A DNA stretch of 64,000 nt from Deltaproteobacteria bacterium (lineage in GTDB: Bacteria > Desulfobacterota > GWC2-55-46), in the NCBI GenBank assembly GCA_016219015.1, contig JACRCL010000016.1, positions 62,001 through 126,000 of the forward strand, read 5' to 3'. The translations under genes were made by a program, and so were the position numbers. Positions 41,771 to 53,764 of this stretch are shown piece after piece; the stretch's first letter is position 1, and the number at the start of each line of letters is the position of its first letter. Below the pieces are notes generated by a model, which made no database searches, was not told the origin of the DNA, and saw only the letters and a list, made by a program, of their open reading frames with translations.

Positions 41771-42547
41771 GTGGCAGGCATATTCGACAAGGTAAAGGAT
41801 ACGCTCAACTCCTACCGGACGCCCGGTTACTTTAAGAAGCTCGACCATAAGTGGACCATGGTCGTGGACCTCGATATGTGCAACGGATGCGGCGCCTGCG
41901 TCGCAGGATGCTACGCGGAGAACAACCTCCCGGTAGTCGGCAAGGAGGACTGCGGGAAATCAAGGGCGTTCAGCTGGCTCCGCATAGAGAGGTACGTGGA
42001 CGGCGAATACCCGGATGTGAAGGTTAAGTTCATCCCGGTCATGTGCCAGCACTGCATGAAGGCGCCCTGCGAGATAGGCTGCCCGGTCTACGCGACATAC
42101 CACAACCAGGACGGGCTTAACGTGCAGGTATACAACAGGTGCGTGGGCACCTTCACGTGCGCGACGTACTGCACCTACGACGTCCGCCGCTTCAACTGGT
42201 TCTCGTATAAATGGCCCAAGCCCCTCGACCAGCAGCTTAACCCCGACGTGACGGTGCGCGAGATGGGCGTAATGGAGAAGTGCACGTTCTGCATACAGAG
42301 GATAACCGCCGCCAAGGACAAGGCGAAGGACGAGGGCAGGGGGGTGAAGGACGGCGAGGTGCTGCCGGCCTGCTGCCAGTCATGCCCGACCAACGCGCTC
42401 GTCTTCGGCGACCTCCAGGACCCGGAAAGCAGGGTCGCCAAGATGGTCAACAACCCCAGGAAGTACAGGCTCCTTGAGGAGCTGAACACGGACCCCTCGG
42501 TCATATATCTGAAACGGGTGATGAACGATGGCAAATCAGAAGAGTAG
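41771..42547 (+). CDS. actB2: Alternative complex III iron-sulfur subunit (ActB, part 2)
   Basis: 258 residues, NrfC/PsrB-like with four cluster sites: C37-C40-C43-C47, C92-C95-C100-C104, C124-C130-C134 and C171-C174 with C201/C205. The third site reads CVGTFTCATYC: the second cysteine is Thr127, the variation associated with a [3Fe-4S] cluster in ACIII. The GTG start directly follows the TAG of actB1. It carries electrons between the quinol-oxidising membrane subunit ActC and the cytochromes. It overlaps actC by 20 bp. Confidence 0.93.
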   Translation: MAGIFDKVKDTLNSYRTPGYFKKLDHKWTMVVDLDMCNGCGACVAGCYAENNLPVVGKEDCGKSRAFSWLRIERYVDGEYPDVKVKFIPVMCQHCMKAPCEIGCPVYATYHNQDGLNVQVYNRCVGTFTCATYCTYDVRRFNWFSYKWPKPLDQQLNPDVTVREMGVMEKCTFCIQRITAAKDKAKDEGRGVKDGEVLPACCQSCPTNALVFGDLQDPESRVAKMVNNPRKYRLLEELNTDPSVIYLKRVMNDGKSEE

Positions 42548-43919
42548 CGTGGGTATAAGGGGCATGGAAATAAAGACTCTCCCTAAGCACGACCAGAGCC
42601 ATATCTCCTACAGAGAGATCAACGAGGACATCTTAAGGTTCATGACCCAGACCGGGCCGGGCTACTATATCGTCCTGGGGGCGCTGTTCCTTTTGACCAT
42701 TTTGCTCTACGCGCTTCCCTGGGCCTACCAGATATACACGGGCCAGGGCGTCACGGGGCTTAACGTCCCGGTCTTCTGGGGTGTTTACCTCGTTAACTTC
42801 GTCTTCTGGGTCGGCGTGGCGCACGCGGGCACCCTCATCTCGGCCATGCTCTACATAACCGAAACGCCCTGGAGAAGGGCCATAGCGAGGGGCGCCGAGA
42901 CCATGACGCTCTTCGCCCTCGTGATAGTCACCTTCTTCGTCTTCATACACATGGGAAGGCCCTGGAACTTCTACTGGTCGTTCCCCTACCCCAACACAAG
43001 GCAGCTCTGGACGAGTTTTCAGTCGCCACTGATGTTCGACGTCTTCGCCATAGGCACGTACTTCACCAGCAGCGTCATATTCCTCTACTTCGGCATGATA
43101 CCGGACCTCGCCTCCCTCAGGCAGAGCTCGACCGGCTGGAGGAAGAGCCTGTACAGGGTCATGAGCCTCGGGTGGCGCGGCACCGACAGGCAGTGGCACA
43201 TGCACGGGAAGGCCTGCATGTTCTTCTCTTCATTCATAATGCCCCTGGTCGTGTCCGTGCACTCGATCGTCTCATGGGACTTCGCGCTCTCGGTCGTGCC
43301 GGGCTACAGCAAGACCGTCTTCGCCCCGTACTTCGTCACCGGGGCGTTGCTTTCAGGCTTTGCCGGCGTGCTGCTTATGTTGACGGTCATCCGGTGGTTC
43401 TTCCCGATAATGAAAAAGTACGTCACGGCCTACCACTTCGACAGGATAGGCATAATCATCCTCGTGCTGTCGCTCACGTGGAGCTACTGCACGCTGATGG
43501 AGGTCGTGACGGGCCTTTACGCCAACACGTCCCAGGAGCTGGAGCACCTCAAATTCAAGCTCCTTACCCCGCCGTACTCGTACCTCTTCGTGCTGATGAT
43601 ATTCTCGAACACGCTGGTACCGCTCTCGCTTATGATAAGGAAGATAAGGAGCTGCGAGATCGGCATGTTCTTCATCTGCATATTCGTCCTTATCGGGATG
43701 TGGCTTGAGAGGTACCTGATAGTGCCCAACTCGCTCTCCAGGAAGTTCCTCCCCTGGATGTGGCACGACTACTTCCCCAGCTGGGTCGAGGTGTCGATCA
43801 CGGTCGGGGCCGTCTGCTTCTTTATCTTCATGTTCATGGCGTTCATAAAGATATTCCCGGTCGTCTCGCTCTTTGAGGTCAAAGAGGACGCGGGGATCCC
43901 TATGAAAAAGGGGCATTAA
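42528..43919 (+). CDS. actC: Alternative complex III membrane subunit ActC (NrfD/PsrC family)
   Basis: 463 residues with about ten transmembrane helices. The quinol-binding NrfD-type core includes NFVFWVGVAHAGTLISA near 87 and FFVFIHMGRPW near 136; HMHGKACMFFSSFIMPLVVSVHSIVSWDF near 225-253 holds the conserved His/Asp positions of ActC. It oxidises quinol and probably couples this to proton movement. The start lies 20 bp inside actB2, giving translational coupling, and it ends 1 bp before actD. Confidence 0.94.
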   Translation: MANQKSSVGIRGMEIKTLPKHDQSHISYREINEDILRFMTQTGPGYYIVLGALFLLTILLYALPWAYQIYTGQGVTGLNVPVFWGVYLVNFVFWVGVAHAGTLISAMLYITETPWRRAIARGAETMTLFALVIVTFFVFIHMGRPWNFYWSFPYPNTRQLWTSFQSPLMFDVFAIGTYFTSSVIFLYFGMIPDLASLRQSSTGWRKSLYRVMSLGWRGTDRQWHMHGKACMFFSSFIMPLVVSVHSIVSWDFALSVVPGYSKTVFAPYFVTGALLSGFAGVLLMLTVIRWFFPIMKKYVTAYHFDRIGIIILVLSLTWSYCTLMEVVTGLYANTSQELEHLKFKLLTPPYSYLFVLMIFSNTLVPLSLMIRKIRSCEIGMFFICIFVLIGMWLERYLIVPNSLSRKFLPWMWHDYFPSWVEVSITVGAVCFFIFMFMAFIKIFPVVSLFEVKEDAGIPMKKGH

Positions 43920-43920
43920 G

Positions 43921-44424
43921 ATGGATATCCTCGGACTGTTCAAGCACGCTGACACGATGCTCGACGCCGCTAAAAGGCTCGAAAGCGCGGGCTACGCCTT
44001 CACGGTCTTTTCGCCCGTGCCCCTCGTGCACGAGATCGACCACGCCTTCGGGGAAAGGAAGAGCTACATAAAATACTTCACCTTCTTCGGCGGCTTGAGC
44101 GGGTTCTTTACCGGGACCCTGCTGGCGCTCGGGACGGCGGCGCTTTACGTGCTCCCGAGGGGCGGCCGCCCGATATTCTTCATAACCCCGACGCTCATAA
44201 TATCGTATGAGACGACGATACTTTTCGGCGTCGGCATAACGCTGCTGAGTTTCTTCCTGTTCGCGGGCCTTCCTTCCTTCAAGAAGGACGTCCCGTCCCC
44301 GGAGGCGGCCATCGACTCCTTCGGGCTCCTCGTCGACGACATAAGGGAGGACGAGTTCGTGAAGCTTGAAAAGATATTAAAGGAATCCGGCGCAGACGAG
44401 GTCAAAAGGGTTGAAGAAGAATAA
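43921..44424 (+). CDS. actD: Alternative complex III subunit ActD (DUF3341)
   Basis: 167 residues. An N-terminal soluble domain (DTMLDAAKRLESAGYAFTVFSPVPLVHEID) is followed by two transmembrane helices near 62-82 and 95-115 and a C-terminal domain that ends VDDIREDEFVKLEKILKESGADEV. This is the DUF3341 architecture of ActD, a structural subunit contacting ActC and ActF with no redox centre. The last 14 bp overlap actE. Confidence 0.92.
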   Translation: MDILGLFKHADTMLDAAKRLESAGYAFTVFSPVPLVHEIDHAFGERKSYIKYFTFFGGLSGFFTGTLLALGTAALYVLPRGGRPIFFITPTLIISYETTILFGVGITLLSFFLFAGLPSFKKDVPSPEAAIDSFGLLVDDIREDEFVKLEKILKESGADEVKRVEEE

Positions 44425-44944
44425 GCTGATACTTGCGTTTTCCCTTGCCGCGCTCCTTTCCCCGGCCGCGGCTTCGGCCATGCCGTGGTCCTGGGACATG
44501 TACAGCCAGCCTTCGTACAAGGCCCAGGAAGACCTGCCCCCCCAGAAGCCCCAGGGCACCGTCCCCACAAAGGGCAGGACCAACATAAAAGAGCGCGTTG
44601 ACGCCGTAAGGATAAAAAACCCGATGGAGCCGAAGCTCGCGTCCATCGAGCGCGGAGAGGCCAGGTTCAACATCTACTGCGCGACCTGCCACGGGGACGG
44701 GGGCAAGGGCGACGGGGTTGTGGGGCAGAAGTACGTCGCGCCCACGGACCTTACGAGCGACTACGTGCAGGCGAAACCCGACGGGGACATATTCTACACC
44801 ATAACCTACGGCGGGCTGGCCATCATGCCGAGCTACGGGGACTCCGTCCCGGCCGAGGACAGGTGGCATATAGTGAACTACATAAAGCACGGGCTTAACG
44901 GCGGCGCGCAAAAGCCGCTCCCCGCGACTGCCGAAAAAAAATAG
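44411..44944 (+). CDS. actE: Alternative complex III monohaem cytochrome c ActE
   Basis: 177 residues with a signal peptide (about 1-23, ending AASA). One haem site, C90-A-T-C93-H94, in RFNIYCATCHGDGGKGDG, and a distal methionine in GLAIMPSYGD near 137. It probably passes electrons to a soluble carrier or oxidase. The TTG start lies inside actD with GAGG nine bases upstream. The N-terminal MPWSWDMYSQPS segment is the ActE-type extension that lies along the complex. Confidence 0.9.
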   Translation: MKKNKLILAFSLAALLSPAAASAMPWSWDMYSQPSYKAQEDLPPQKPQGTVPTKGRTNIKERVDAVRIKNPMEPKLASIERGEARFNIYCATCHGDGGKGDGVVGQKYVAPTDLTSDYVQAKPDGDIFYTITYGGLAIMPSYGDSVPAEDRWHIVNYIKHGLNGGAQKPLPATAEKK

Positions 44945-44954
44945 AAGGTCTGAT

Positions 44955-46094
44955 ATGGCACTCTGGGTCCTACTGATACTGCTCGTAAACGGCGTGGTCT
45001 CATTCGCGTATACCGCGGCCAACTCAACCGAGCCCTCGACGGTCTGGGCGATGCTGGCCACGACTTTCATATACTTCCTGGGCATCAGCCAGACCGGCAT
45101 AGTCTTTTCCGCCGTCATGAGGATAGCCAAGTCGGGGTGGGGCAGATATTTCTCAAGGCTCGGCGAGATACTGACCCTTTCGTTCATACCCGTGGCGTTC
45201 GTCACGTTCCTTATCATATATTTCGGAGGCACGGACCATCTCTTCTACTGGGCTCACCCGGAGAAGATGGAGCACGGGCACCACTTAAGCCCCTGGCTCT
45301 CGAGGGACCAGTTCCTCTGGAGGGGCCTTATCTCCATGGCGCTATTCTACGCGATGAGCTATATGTATTTCGCGACCGGAAGGGCTGAGGAGGAGGGGAG
45401 GGCGTCGTATGACGTGGAAAAAAGGCTCAACGTCATGGCCGCGCTCGTCATGTTCTTCTATGTCCTTACTAACACGAATACGGCCTGGGACTTCGGGATG
45501 ATGATCATCCCGCACTGGGAAAGCTCCATATTCCCGCCTTACTACTGGGCGGGCAACCTCCTTGGCGGCTCGGCGTTCCTGTTCATCATGTCGAACTTCT
45601 TCATCCAGAGGGGGCCGGTCGAGAGTTTTAACAAACGCTGCCTCGATTCGATGGGCAAGGTGATGCTCGGGTTTGTGCTCCTCTGGACATATATGCACTG
45701 GTCGCAGCACATAGTAATATGGTACAGCAACCTCCCGAACCTCGTCGGCCCCATCGCCAAGAGGATGAGCGGCAACTTCACGCTCCCGTTCGTGCTGATG
45801 CTGCTTACCATATTCGTCCTGCCGTTTTTCGCCCTGCTCTTCAGGCCCATAAAACTTTCGTTCAAGACCCTCTTCGTGGTCGCGGCGCTCATTTGCACAG
45901 GGGTATGGATAAACCGTTACCTGATGGTTATCCCGGTATTTTCGGACGGGACCAAGCTGGTATTCCTCAGCTGGACGGGCATATCCCTCATTCTCTCGGG
46001 CCTTGCGGCAACGGTACTGTCCGTGATCTTCTTCCTCAAGCTCTTCCCCCGTGTGACTGTGACCACTCACGATGGCGAGGGCGGACACCACTAA
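44955..46094 (+). CDS. actF: Alternative complex III membrane subunit ActF
   Basis: 379 residues, about ten transmembrane helices, related to ActC/NrfD. Conserved ACIII positions appear in WAHPEKMEHGHHLSPWLSRDQFLWRG near 95-120, WDFGMMIIPHWESSIFPPYYWAGNL near 178-202 and HWSQHIVIWYSNLPNL near 239. It is the second quinone-type membrane subunit, thought to form a proton half-channel. It starts 10 bp after actE. A terminator at 46121-46144 ends the cluster, and no terminal oxidase genes follow. Confidence 0.92.
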   Translation: MALWVLLILLVNGVVSFAYTAANSTEPSTVWAMLATTFIYFLGISQTGIVFSAVMRIAKSGWGRYFSRLGEILTLSFIPVAFVTFLIIYFGGTDHLFYWAHPEKMEHGHHLSPWLSRDQFLWRGLISMALFYAMSYMYFATGRAEEEGRASYDVEKRLNVMAALVMFFYVLTNTNTAWDFGMMIIPHWESSIFPPYYWAGNLLGGSAFLFIMSNFFIQRGPVESFNKRCLDSMGKVMLGFVLLWTYMHWSQHIVIWYSNLPNLVGPIAKRMSGNFTLPFVLMLLTIFVLPFFALLFRPIKLSFKTLFVVAALICTGVWINRYLMVIPVFSDGTKLVFLSWTGISLILSGLAATVLSVIFFLKLFPRVTVTTHDGEGGHH

Positions 46095-46120
46095 TACCCT
46101 TGAGCATACTAAGTCTTTAA

Positions 46121-46144
46121 GGCCCGCCATTTGGCGGGCCTTTT
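46121..46144 (+). terminator. Terminator of the act cluster
   Basis: GGCCCGCC-atttt-type loop-GGCGGGCC (46121-46140) followed by TTTT. It lies 27 bp beyond the actF stop. Confidence 0.88.
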
Positions 46145-46152
46145 GATTTCAG

Positions 46153-46195
46153 CAGGCTGCTCAAAAAGCCCGATGGGACGCGCGTAATCGTCAAG
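46153..46195 (+). repeat. Repeat family C, partial copy
   Basis: AGCAGGCTGCTCAAAAAGCC followed by CGATGGGACGCGCGTAATCGTCAAG; the left end matches family C, the right end is lost. The rest of the 46095-46439 gap shows no gene. Confidence 0.65.
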
Positions 46196-46351
46196 CGGTT
46201 TTCATGGGCGTAATAGCCGCAGCCAAACACTCACGGCCAGGCCGGGAGCTGTTGAAGAAGGGTGGGGGGCAGGGCCAAAGGCCGCTCAGGCAGGCCGGGC
46301 ACGCAAAGAGGGACAGGGCTATTTGTATGGTAATCCGGCAAAAGGAGGGCA

Positions 46352-46386
46352 ATAAAAAAACCGCCCATCTCTGAGCGGTTTTTTTT
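46352..46386. terminator. Terminator of atpE (minus strand), symmetrical
   Basis: AACCGC and GCGGTT (46359-46364 with 46375-46380) flanked by A-rich and T-rich runs on both sides, so it can work in both directions. It lies 54 bp after the atpE stop. Confidence 0.8.
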
Positions 46387-46439
46387 AAGTTCGCATTCGA
46401 TCGCTACGCCGCGCGGTCAAATAAGGAGTATAGCGCTCT

Positions 46440-46802
46440 TTAGCCGAGGTATTTGAGGAAGGGGTTGGCGAAGAGCAGTATAAGCGCGATAACCAGCGCG
46501 TAGATGGCAAGCGATTCGATCATCGCTATACCGACCAGCATGGTCGTAAGTATCTTTCCTGACGCCCCGGGGTTTCTGGCTATGCCTTCAACAGCACCCC
46601 TGATGGCGTTACTCTGGGCATTGCCCGCGCCCACGGCCGCTATGGCCATGCCGAAAGCGGATGCTATCGCGACGCTGATGAAAAACCATATCTTCGCGTT
46701 ACCTCCGCCAGACTGGACGGCTTCCGCTGTCTCCGCGAATACCGGGGATGCGGTCAGGGCTATTGCCGCCGTGCAAAGAACAAACCCTAAACGCTTTCTC
46801 AT
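46440..46802 (-). CDS. atpE: ATP synthase subunit c
   Basis: 120 residues from the ATG at 46802, which has AAGGAGGT upstream. It is longer than usual because of an N-terminal signal-like segment (about 1-24, ending PVFA) before the two c-ring helices. The ion-binding glutamate is in MIESLAIY near 103, with a conserved Gln in helix 1 (GAGNAQSNA) and Tyr after the Glu. The Q/ES/Y set overlaps with Na+-type rings but the Na+-typical threonine is a leucine, so a proton ring is more likely. The polar loop ARNPGA is intact. It stands alone with its own promoter and terminator; no other atp gene is in the window. Confidence 0.93.
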   Translation of the reverse strand: MRKRLGFVLCTAAIALTASPVFAETAEAVQSGGGNAKIWFFISVAIASAFGMAIAAVGAGNAQSNAIRGAVEGIARNPGASGKILTTMLVGIAMIESLAIYALVIALILLFANPFLKYLG

Positions 46803-46881
46803 AACTGAAATTACCTCCTTTCTTTCTACCAACAATCGCTGCGGTATTAGCAATTTTTTGGGATTTTTTTATAGACGCACA

Positions 46882-46910
46882 ATATTACTAAAAGGCTACC
46901 GCTCTGTCAA
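46882..46910 (-). promoter_or_regulatory. Promoter of atpE
   Basis: On the minus strand TTGACA (46910-46905), a 17-bp spacer and TAATAT (46887-46882). About 80 bp of leader separates it from the ATG at 46802. It lies back to back with the dnaK promoter. Confidence 0.72.
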
Positions 46911-47130
46911 GGATATTTTGAGGCAAAAAACCCGATAGATCCGCCGCCCGGCCGGCCCCGGAAAACTCCCTTCAGGGGCGCTTCCCCATCGGTCTTTAGA
47001 GGTACGCGCTTTTATTGCGCCGGGGCCTTGACAGAGGGGGCCCAGGTCCCTATATTATCCTTAAGCACCGGCCTGGCCAGTGCGCGGGGGTTCGGGCAAA
47101 GCCATTGAAATGATTTATGTTTAAGCAAAA

Positions 47131-47159
47131 TTGACAACATAATTAAAAGAGTCTATAGT
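47131..47159 (+). promoter_or_regulatory. Promoter of dnaK
   Basis: TTGACA (47131-47136), 17-bp spacer and TATAGT (47154-47159), a near-consensus vegetative promoter ending 20 bp before the dnaK start, so the leader is very short. No CIRCE inverted repeat and no sigma32-type motif were seen. The rest of the 46911-47130 gap holds no gene. Confidence 0.75.
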
Positions 47160-47178
47160 AAATTTGAGGAGGAGTAAA

Positions 47179-49068
47179 ATGGGTAAGATCATCGGAATAG
47201 ACCTCGGCACCACAAACTCGGTCGTAGCCATCATGGAGGCCGGGGAGCCGAAGGTTATAGTGAACGAGGAGGGGAGCCGCATCACCCCTTCGGTAGTGGC
47301 GTTCACAAAGGACAGGGAAATACTCGTCGGGCAGGTCGCCAAGAGGCAGGCCGTCACCAACCCTGAGAATACCATCTTCTCGATAAAGAGGTTCATGGGA
47401 AGGAATTACGACGAAGTCAACGAAGAGATGAAGATGGTCCCTTACAAGGTCATAAGGGACACGCAGGCCAGGGCCGCGGTATTTTCCTCCAACATGAACA
47501 AGGAGTTCCTCCCGCCGGAGATATCCGCCCTGATACTCCAGAAGCTCAAGAGGTCGGCAGAGGCGTACCTCGGAGAGACCGTCACCGAGGCGGTCATAAC
47601 CGTGCCCGCATACTTCAACGACGCGCAGAGGCAGGCGACGAAGGACGCCGGGAAGATCGCCGGGCTCGACGTGAAGAGGATAATAAACGAGCCTACCGCC
47701 TCGTCGCTCGCCTACGGGCTTGAGAAGAAAAAGGACGAGGTAATAGCCGTATACGACTTCGGCGGGGGCACGTTCGACGTATCGATACTGGAGGTCGGCG
47801 AAGGGGTCTTCGAGGTCAAATCCACGAACGGGGACACGCACCTCGGTGGGGACAACTTCGACCACCGCATAATAGACTGGCTCATCACGGAGTTCAAGAA
47901 GGACCAGGGCATAGATCTCTCGAAGGACAGGATGGCCCTGCAGAGGCTCAAGGAGGCGGCTGAGAAGGCGAAGATAGAGCTTTCTTCCATGATGGAGACG
48001 GAGATAAACCTGCCCTTCATAACAGCCGACGCGACCGGCCCCAAGCACCTCGTGATGAGGATATCGAGGGCGAAGCTCGAACAGCTCGTCGGCGACCTCG
48101 TCGAGAGGAGCCACAAGCCCTGCGAACAGGCGTTGAGGGACGCCGGGCTCAAGGCCTCGGACATAAACGAGGTCGTCCTCGTGGGCGGCATGACACGGAT
48201 GCCCGCCATACAGAAGTTCGTAAAGGAGTTCTTCGGCAGGGAGCCGCACAAAGGCGTGAACCCCGACGAGGTGGTCGCGGTGGGCGCGGCCATCCAGGGA
48301 GGGGTCCTGGCGGGCGAGGTGAAAAACGTCGTCCTCCTCGATGTGACCCCGCTATCGCTCGGGGTAGAGACCCTCGGCGGCATCATGACCACGCTCATAC
48401 CGAGGAACACTACGATACCCACGAAGAAAAAGGAGATATTCACCACCGCCGCGGACAGCCAGACGCAGGTGGAGATACACGTCCTCCAGGGCGAGAGGCA
48501 GATGGCGAGGGACAACAGGACGCTCGGCAGGTTCCATCTCATCGGGCTGCCGCCGGCGCCGAGGGGCGTGCCCCAGGTGGAGGTCGCCTTTGACATAGAC
48601 GCCAACGGCATACTGAACGTCTCGGCAAAGGACCTGGCCACGAGCAAGGAGCAGAAGATAACGATAACCGCATCGAGCGGGCTCGCGAAGGATGAAGTCG
48701 AAAAGATGGTAAGGGAGGGCGAGTCCAACGCCGAAGAAGACAAGAAGAGGAGGGAGGTAATCGAGACCAGGAACCAGCTCGACGGCCTCGTATACTCCAC
48801 TGAGAAGCTCCTTAACGAGAACCGCGCGAAGGTCCCGGACGCCGACGCCAAGGCCGTGGAGGACGCGGTAGCCGAGGCGAAGAAGGCGCTTGAGCAGAGC
48901 GAGCTCCAGCCGTTGAAGGACGCGATAAACAAAATAAATACAGCTTCCCATAAAATAGCCGAAGTAATGTATAAGGGCGCTACGGCCGCGCAAGGCGCGC
49001 CCGGAGAGAATGAGCCCGGCAAGCAGGGCGACGTGGTAGAGGCAGAGGTCGTGGATGAGCAAAAGTAG
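47179..49068 (+). CDS. dnaK: Molecular chaperone DnaK (Hsp70)
   Basis: 629 residues from [17 protein letters not shown], preceded by GAGGAGGAG. Nucleotide-binding domain about 1-380 with the phosphate loop GIDLGTTNS and the second Hsp70 signature in [14 protein letters not shown] near 190; substrate domain about 390-505; helical lid to the end, closing with [11 protein letters not shown]. It is an ATP-dependent holdase/foldase working with DnaJ and GrpE. dnaJ lies 289 bp downstream; grpE and hrcA are not here. Loss of CIRCE-type control is suggested by the plain promoter. Confidence 0.97.
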   Translation: MGKIIGIDLGTTNSVVAIMEAGEPKVIVNEEGSRITPSVVAFTKDREILVGQVAKRQAVTNPENTIFSIKRFMGRNYDEVNEEMKMVPYKVIRDTQARAAVFSSNMNKEFLPPEISALILQKLKRSAEAYLGETVTEAVITVPAYFNDAQRQATKDAGKIAGLDVKRIINEPTASSLAYGLEKKKDEVIAVYDFGGGTFDVSILEVGEGVFEVKSTNGDTHLGGDNFDHRIIDWLITEFKKDQGIDLSKDRMALQRLKEAAEKAKIELSSMMETEINLPFITADATGPKHLVMRISRAKLEQLVGDLVERSHKPCEQALRDAGLKASDINEVVLVGGMTRMPAIQKFVKEFFGREPHKGVNPDEVVAVGAAIQGGVLAGEVKNVVLLDVTPLSLGVETLGGIMTTLIPRNTTIPTKKKEIFTTAADSQTQVEIHVLQGERQMARDNRTLGRFHLIGLPPAPRGVPQVEVAFDIDANGILNVSAKDLATSKEQKITITASSGLAKDEVEKMVREGESNAEEDKKRREVIETRNQLDGLVYSTEKLLNENRAKVPDADAKAVEDAVAEAKKALEQSELQPLKDAINKINTASHKIAEVMYKGATAAQGAPGENEPGKQGDVVEAEVVDEQK

Positions 49069-49136
49069 CCGGTATCATCCGGAAAGAACGGAAATGGCCT
49101 GGCTGTCCGGTCAGGAGGCTTTTACAGGGGGAAAAC

Positions 49137-49161
49137 GGCAGGGCTTTCATTGAGCCCTGCC
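49137..49161 (+). other. Hairpin between dnaK and dnaJ
   Basis: GGCAGGGCT and AGCCCTGCC form a 9-bp stem with a 7-base loop. It is followed by TCCTTA rather than a T-run, so it is a weak terminator or an mRNA-stabilising structure that could lower dnaJ relative to dnaK. Confidence 0.5.
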
Positions 49162-49357
49162 TCCTTATGGCCCGTCTTCCAGTGGATAACACCCCTGCCT
49201 CTCTTCAGGAAATACCAGCGAAAGCCTTTCCGTCCTTAAACCACGAAATCATTTGAAAAGGGGCTTTCAGGACCCCCTTGCCGGACAGCGAAAAACCCTG
49301 AAGGACCCGCGTTCTACTGAAAAGGAAAGCCCCTCCTCAGGGAGGAGGCCGGAAAGT

Positions 49358-50245
49358 ATGGCGACAAAAGACTATTATGAGACGCTCGGTGTCTCCCGGA
49401 ACGCCACCGAGGAGGAGCTGAAAAAGGCCTACCGCGATCTCGCGAAGAAATATCACCCCGACCTCCACCCCGACAACAGGAAGGAGATGGAGGCGAAGTT
49501 CAAGGAGATAAACGAGGCTTACGGCGTATTGAGCGACCCCAAAAAAAGGTCGGACTACGACCTTACGGGCAACGTGACGTTCGAGCCGGGCGCCGGCGGA
49601 TACCCGCCGGGCTACGGCCATTTCGAGGACTTCGGGTTCGGGGACGCGGGCGGGTTCGAGGACATCTTCAGCGAGATATTCGGGGGCAGGAGAAGGAGGA
49701 GGGAGAAGGGCGCCGACATAGAATACCATCTCGAGCTCGACTTCCTCCGGGCCGTAAAGGGCGCGGACGTAAAGATCACCGTGAGCAGGCACCCGGGGAC
49801 CGAGACCCTTACCATAAAGATACCCCCCGGGGTGAAGGACGGAGCGAGGGTGAGGGTGGCGGGCAAGGGGCACGCCAGTTTCGAGGGCGGCCCCGCGGGG
49901 GACCTGTACATATTGTTAAGGGTAAAACCCCATCCGTACTTCAGGAGGGTCGAAAACGACATATACGTGGACCTGCCGGTCACAGTGCAGGAGGCGGTAT
50001 TCGGCGCGGAGATAGACGTGCCGACCATAGACGGTTTTACGAGGATAAAGCTGCCGCCCGGCACCCAGGGCGGCACGAAGATGAGGCTCAGGGGAAAGGG
50101 CGCGCCCGTGGCGCACGGCGAGCGCGGGGACCAGTACGTTGTGATAAATGTCACGGTCCCGAAGTCAGTAAACAAAAAGGGAAAAGAGCTCTTAGAGGAG
50201 CTCGCGGGCACAAATCCCTATGAACCGAGGAAGGGATTGTGGTAG
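49358..50245 (+). CDS. DnaJ-family co-chaperone without zinc finger (CbpA/DjlB type)
   Basis: 295 residues from [11 protein letters not shown], with GGAGGAGG upstream; the frame is open 35 codons earlier without similarity. J-domain 1-70 with the HPD tripeptide in KKYHPDLHP near 31-35. A Gly/Phe-rich linker (about 75-115) is followed directly by two beta-barrel substrate domains (about 120-285). The four CXXCXGXG zinc repeats of type A DnaJ are absent, so it is type B. It stimulates DnaK ATPase; being next to dnaK it is probably the main local partner. Confidence 0.93.
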   Translation: MATKDYYETLGVSRNATEEELKKAYRDLAKKYHPDLHPDNRKEMEAKFKEINEAYGVLSDPKKRSDYDLTGNVTFEPGAGGYPPGYGHFEDFGFGDAGGFEDIFSEIFGGRRRRREKGADIEYHLELDFLRAVKGADVKITVSRHPGTETLTIKIPPGVKDGARVRVAGKGHASFEGGPAGDLYILLRVKPHPYFRRVENDIYVDLPVTVQEAVFGAEIDVPTIDGFTRIKLPPGTQGGTKMRLRGKGAPVAHGERGDQYVVINVTVPKSVNKKGKELLEELAGTNPYEPRKGLW

Positions 50246-50364
50246 AATAGATATGAAAGGTTTTCGTGCAACAGGGCGGTCAGTATGATTTCGTAACAGG
50301 ACCTGGCAAGACCACGGTTCAAAACCCCGGGGCGGAAAGCGCCGGGCAGGCACGAGGTTAGAAC

Positions 50365-52640
<2,276 letters not shown>

Positions 52641-52644
<4 letters not shown>

Positions 52645-53474
52645 TAAAAAATATACTCATACCGCTCGACGGCTCCACCAACGGCCTTGCCGCGCTCGAA
52701 TACGGCATCTGGCTTGCCAAAAGGTTCGGCTCCGGGCTTATCGGCATGAACGTCGTTGACGTCGTCTCGCTCGAAGGCCCGTTCCTGCACGACATCTCGG
52801 GCTCGCTCGGCTTCGAGCCCTACCTTAATTTCTCGACAAAGATGAGGGAGGTCCTCGAGGCACGGGGCAAGGCTATCCTGAGTTCGTTTGAGGAGGAGTG
52901 CGGCAAGGCGAATCTTGTGTGCGAAACCGAAGTCGCCTTCGGCATAGTCCCCAACGAGATCTGCGCCAAGGCGAAGGTGGCCGACATCATTGTGATGGGC
53001 AGGAGGGGCGTAAACGCCAAGTTCGAGTACGGTATGCTCGGCTCGACCACTGAAAGCGTCATAAGGAGGTCCCCGAAGCCCGTACTTATAGTGCCCGACA
53101 GTTTCAGGGAGCCTAAAAACCCGCTCCTTGCCTATGACGGCAGCCCGAGCGCGAGCCGCGCCATGCACTCCGCGGCCGAGTGGGCGCAGACGCTGGCCCT
53201 GCCTCTTACTGCTGTCTCGGCCTCCTCGACTGAAGAGGACAACTCGCTGCTGAGGGAGGCTGAGGGCTATCTGAAGACCTACGGCCTGAAAGTGAAGTAC
53301 GTCCACCTGAAGGGCGACCCTCCCGCGGTGATAGAGAAGTATTATAAGGAAAACGGCCATGACCTCCTGTTCATGGGCACGTCCCACCATTCAAGGATAG
53401 TCGAGATGGTCCTTGGCTCCACCACCGAGCATGTCATGAGGAAGGTCGACGGGCCGTTTTTCCTTGAAAGGTAA
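52641..53474 (+). CDS. Universal stress protein, two tandem UspA domains
   Basis: 277 residues: UspA domain 1 about 1-150 and domain 2 about 155-277. Both contain the ATP-binding loop pattern G-x2-G-x9-G-S/T: MGRRGVNAKFEYGMLGSTTES in the first, and MGTSHHSRIVEMVLGSTTEH (first Gly replaced context) in the second. IPLDGSTNGLAALEYG opens domain 1. It is coupled to the ClpC-like gene by ATGA, suggesting a joint stress role. A terminator follows. Confidence 0.92.
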
Positions 53475-53494
53475 ATTTGCGATCGAGTCATTGA

Positions 53495-53521
53495 AGCGGG
53501 CCTTTTCAGGCCCGCTTTTTT
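53495..53521 (+). terminator. Terminator after the clp-usp operon
   Basis: AGCGGGCC and GGCCCGCT stem (53495-53502 with 53509-53516), followed by a T6 run. It lies 20 bp after the usp stop. Confidence 0.9.
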
Positions 53522-53605
53522 ATTCCCATCAAGACGCCTTCCGCATGTTCTTCCCGCCCCGCCGGAAAAATACCGGGCCGATGCACGGGAACCGGGCATT
53601 ACATG

Positions 53606-53634
53606 TTGACATATCACATCCGTAGTGCTAATTT
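53606..53634 (+). promoter_or_regulatory. Candidate promoter of mgtE
   Basis: TTGACA (53606-53611), 17-bp spacer and TAATTT (53629-53634). About 120 bp of leader precede the mgtE start; no M-box or other known Mg2+ riboswitch pattern was recognised. Confidence 0.62.
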
Positions 53635-53764
53635 TTAATATCGCGATTCGCTGAGAAGACTGCTGCGTATTAAACCCGGCCCTGTCCTTTCTGGATTGAT
53701 TTAGTCACCCCCGCTTTGCTGAAATAACTTAAATAAAACAGAAAACAATTGTCCACTTTTCATT

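Noticed and set aside
46453-46802. Sodium-type c-ring
   Set aside because: Gln, Glu-Ser and Tyr ligand positions are present, but the Na+-typical threonine after the Glu-Ser is leucine; proton rings also share the Gln and Tyr.
46440-46853. Longer atpE start 17 codons upstream
   Set aside because: The extra codons include the AAGGAGGT ribosome-binding site of the ATG at 46802.
49253-49357. 35-codon extension of the DnaJ-like protein
   Set aside because: No homology, and GGAGGAGG sits just before the ATG at 49358 that begins the J-domain.
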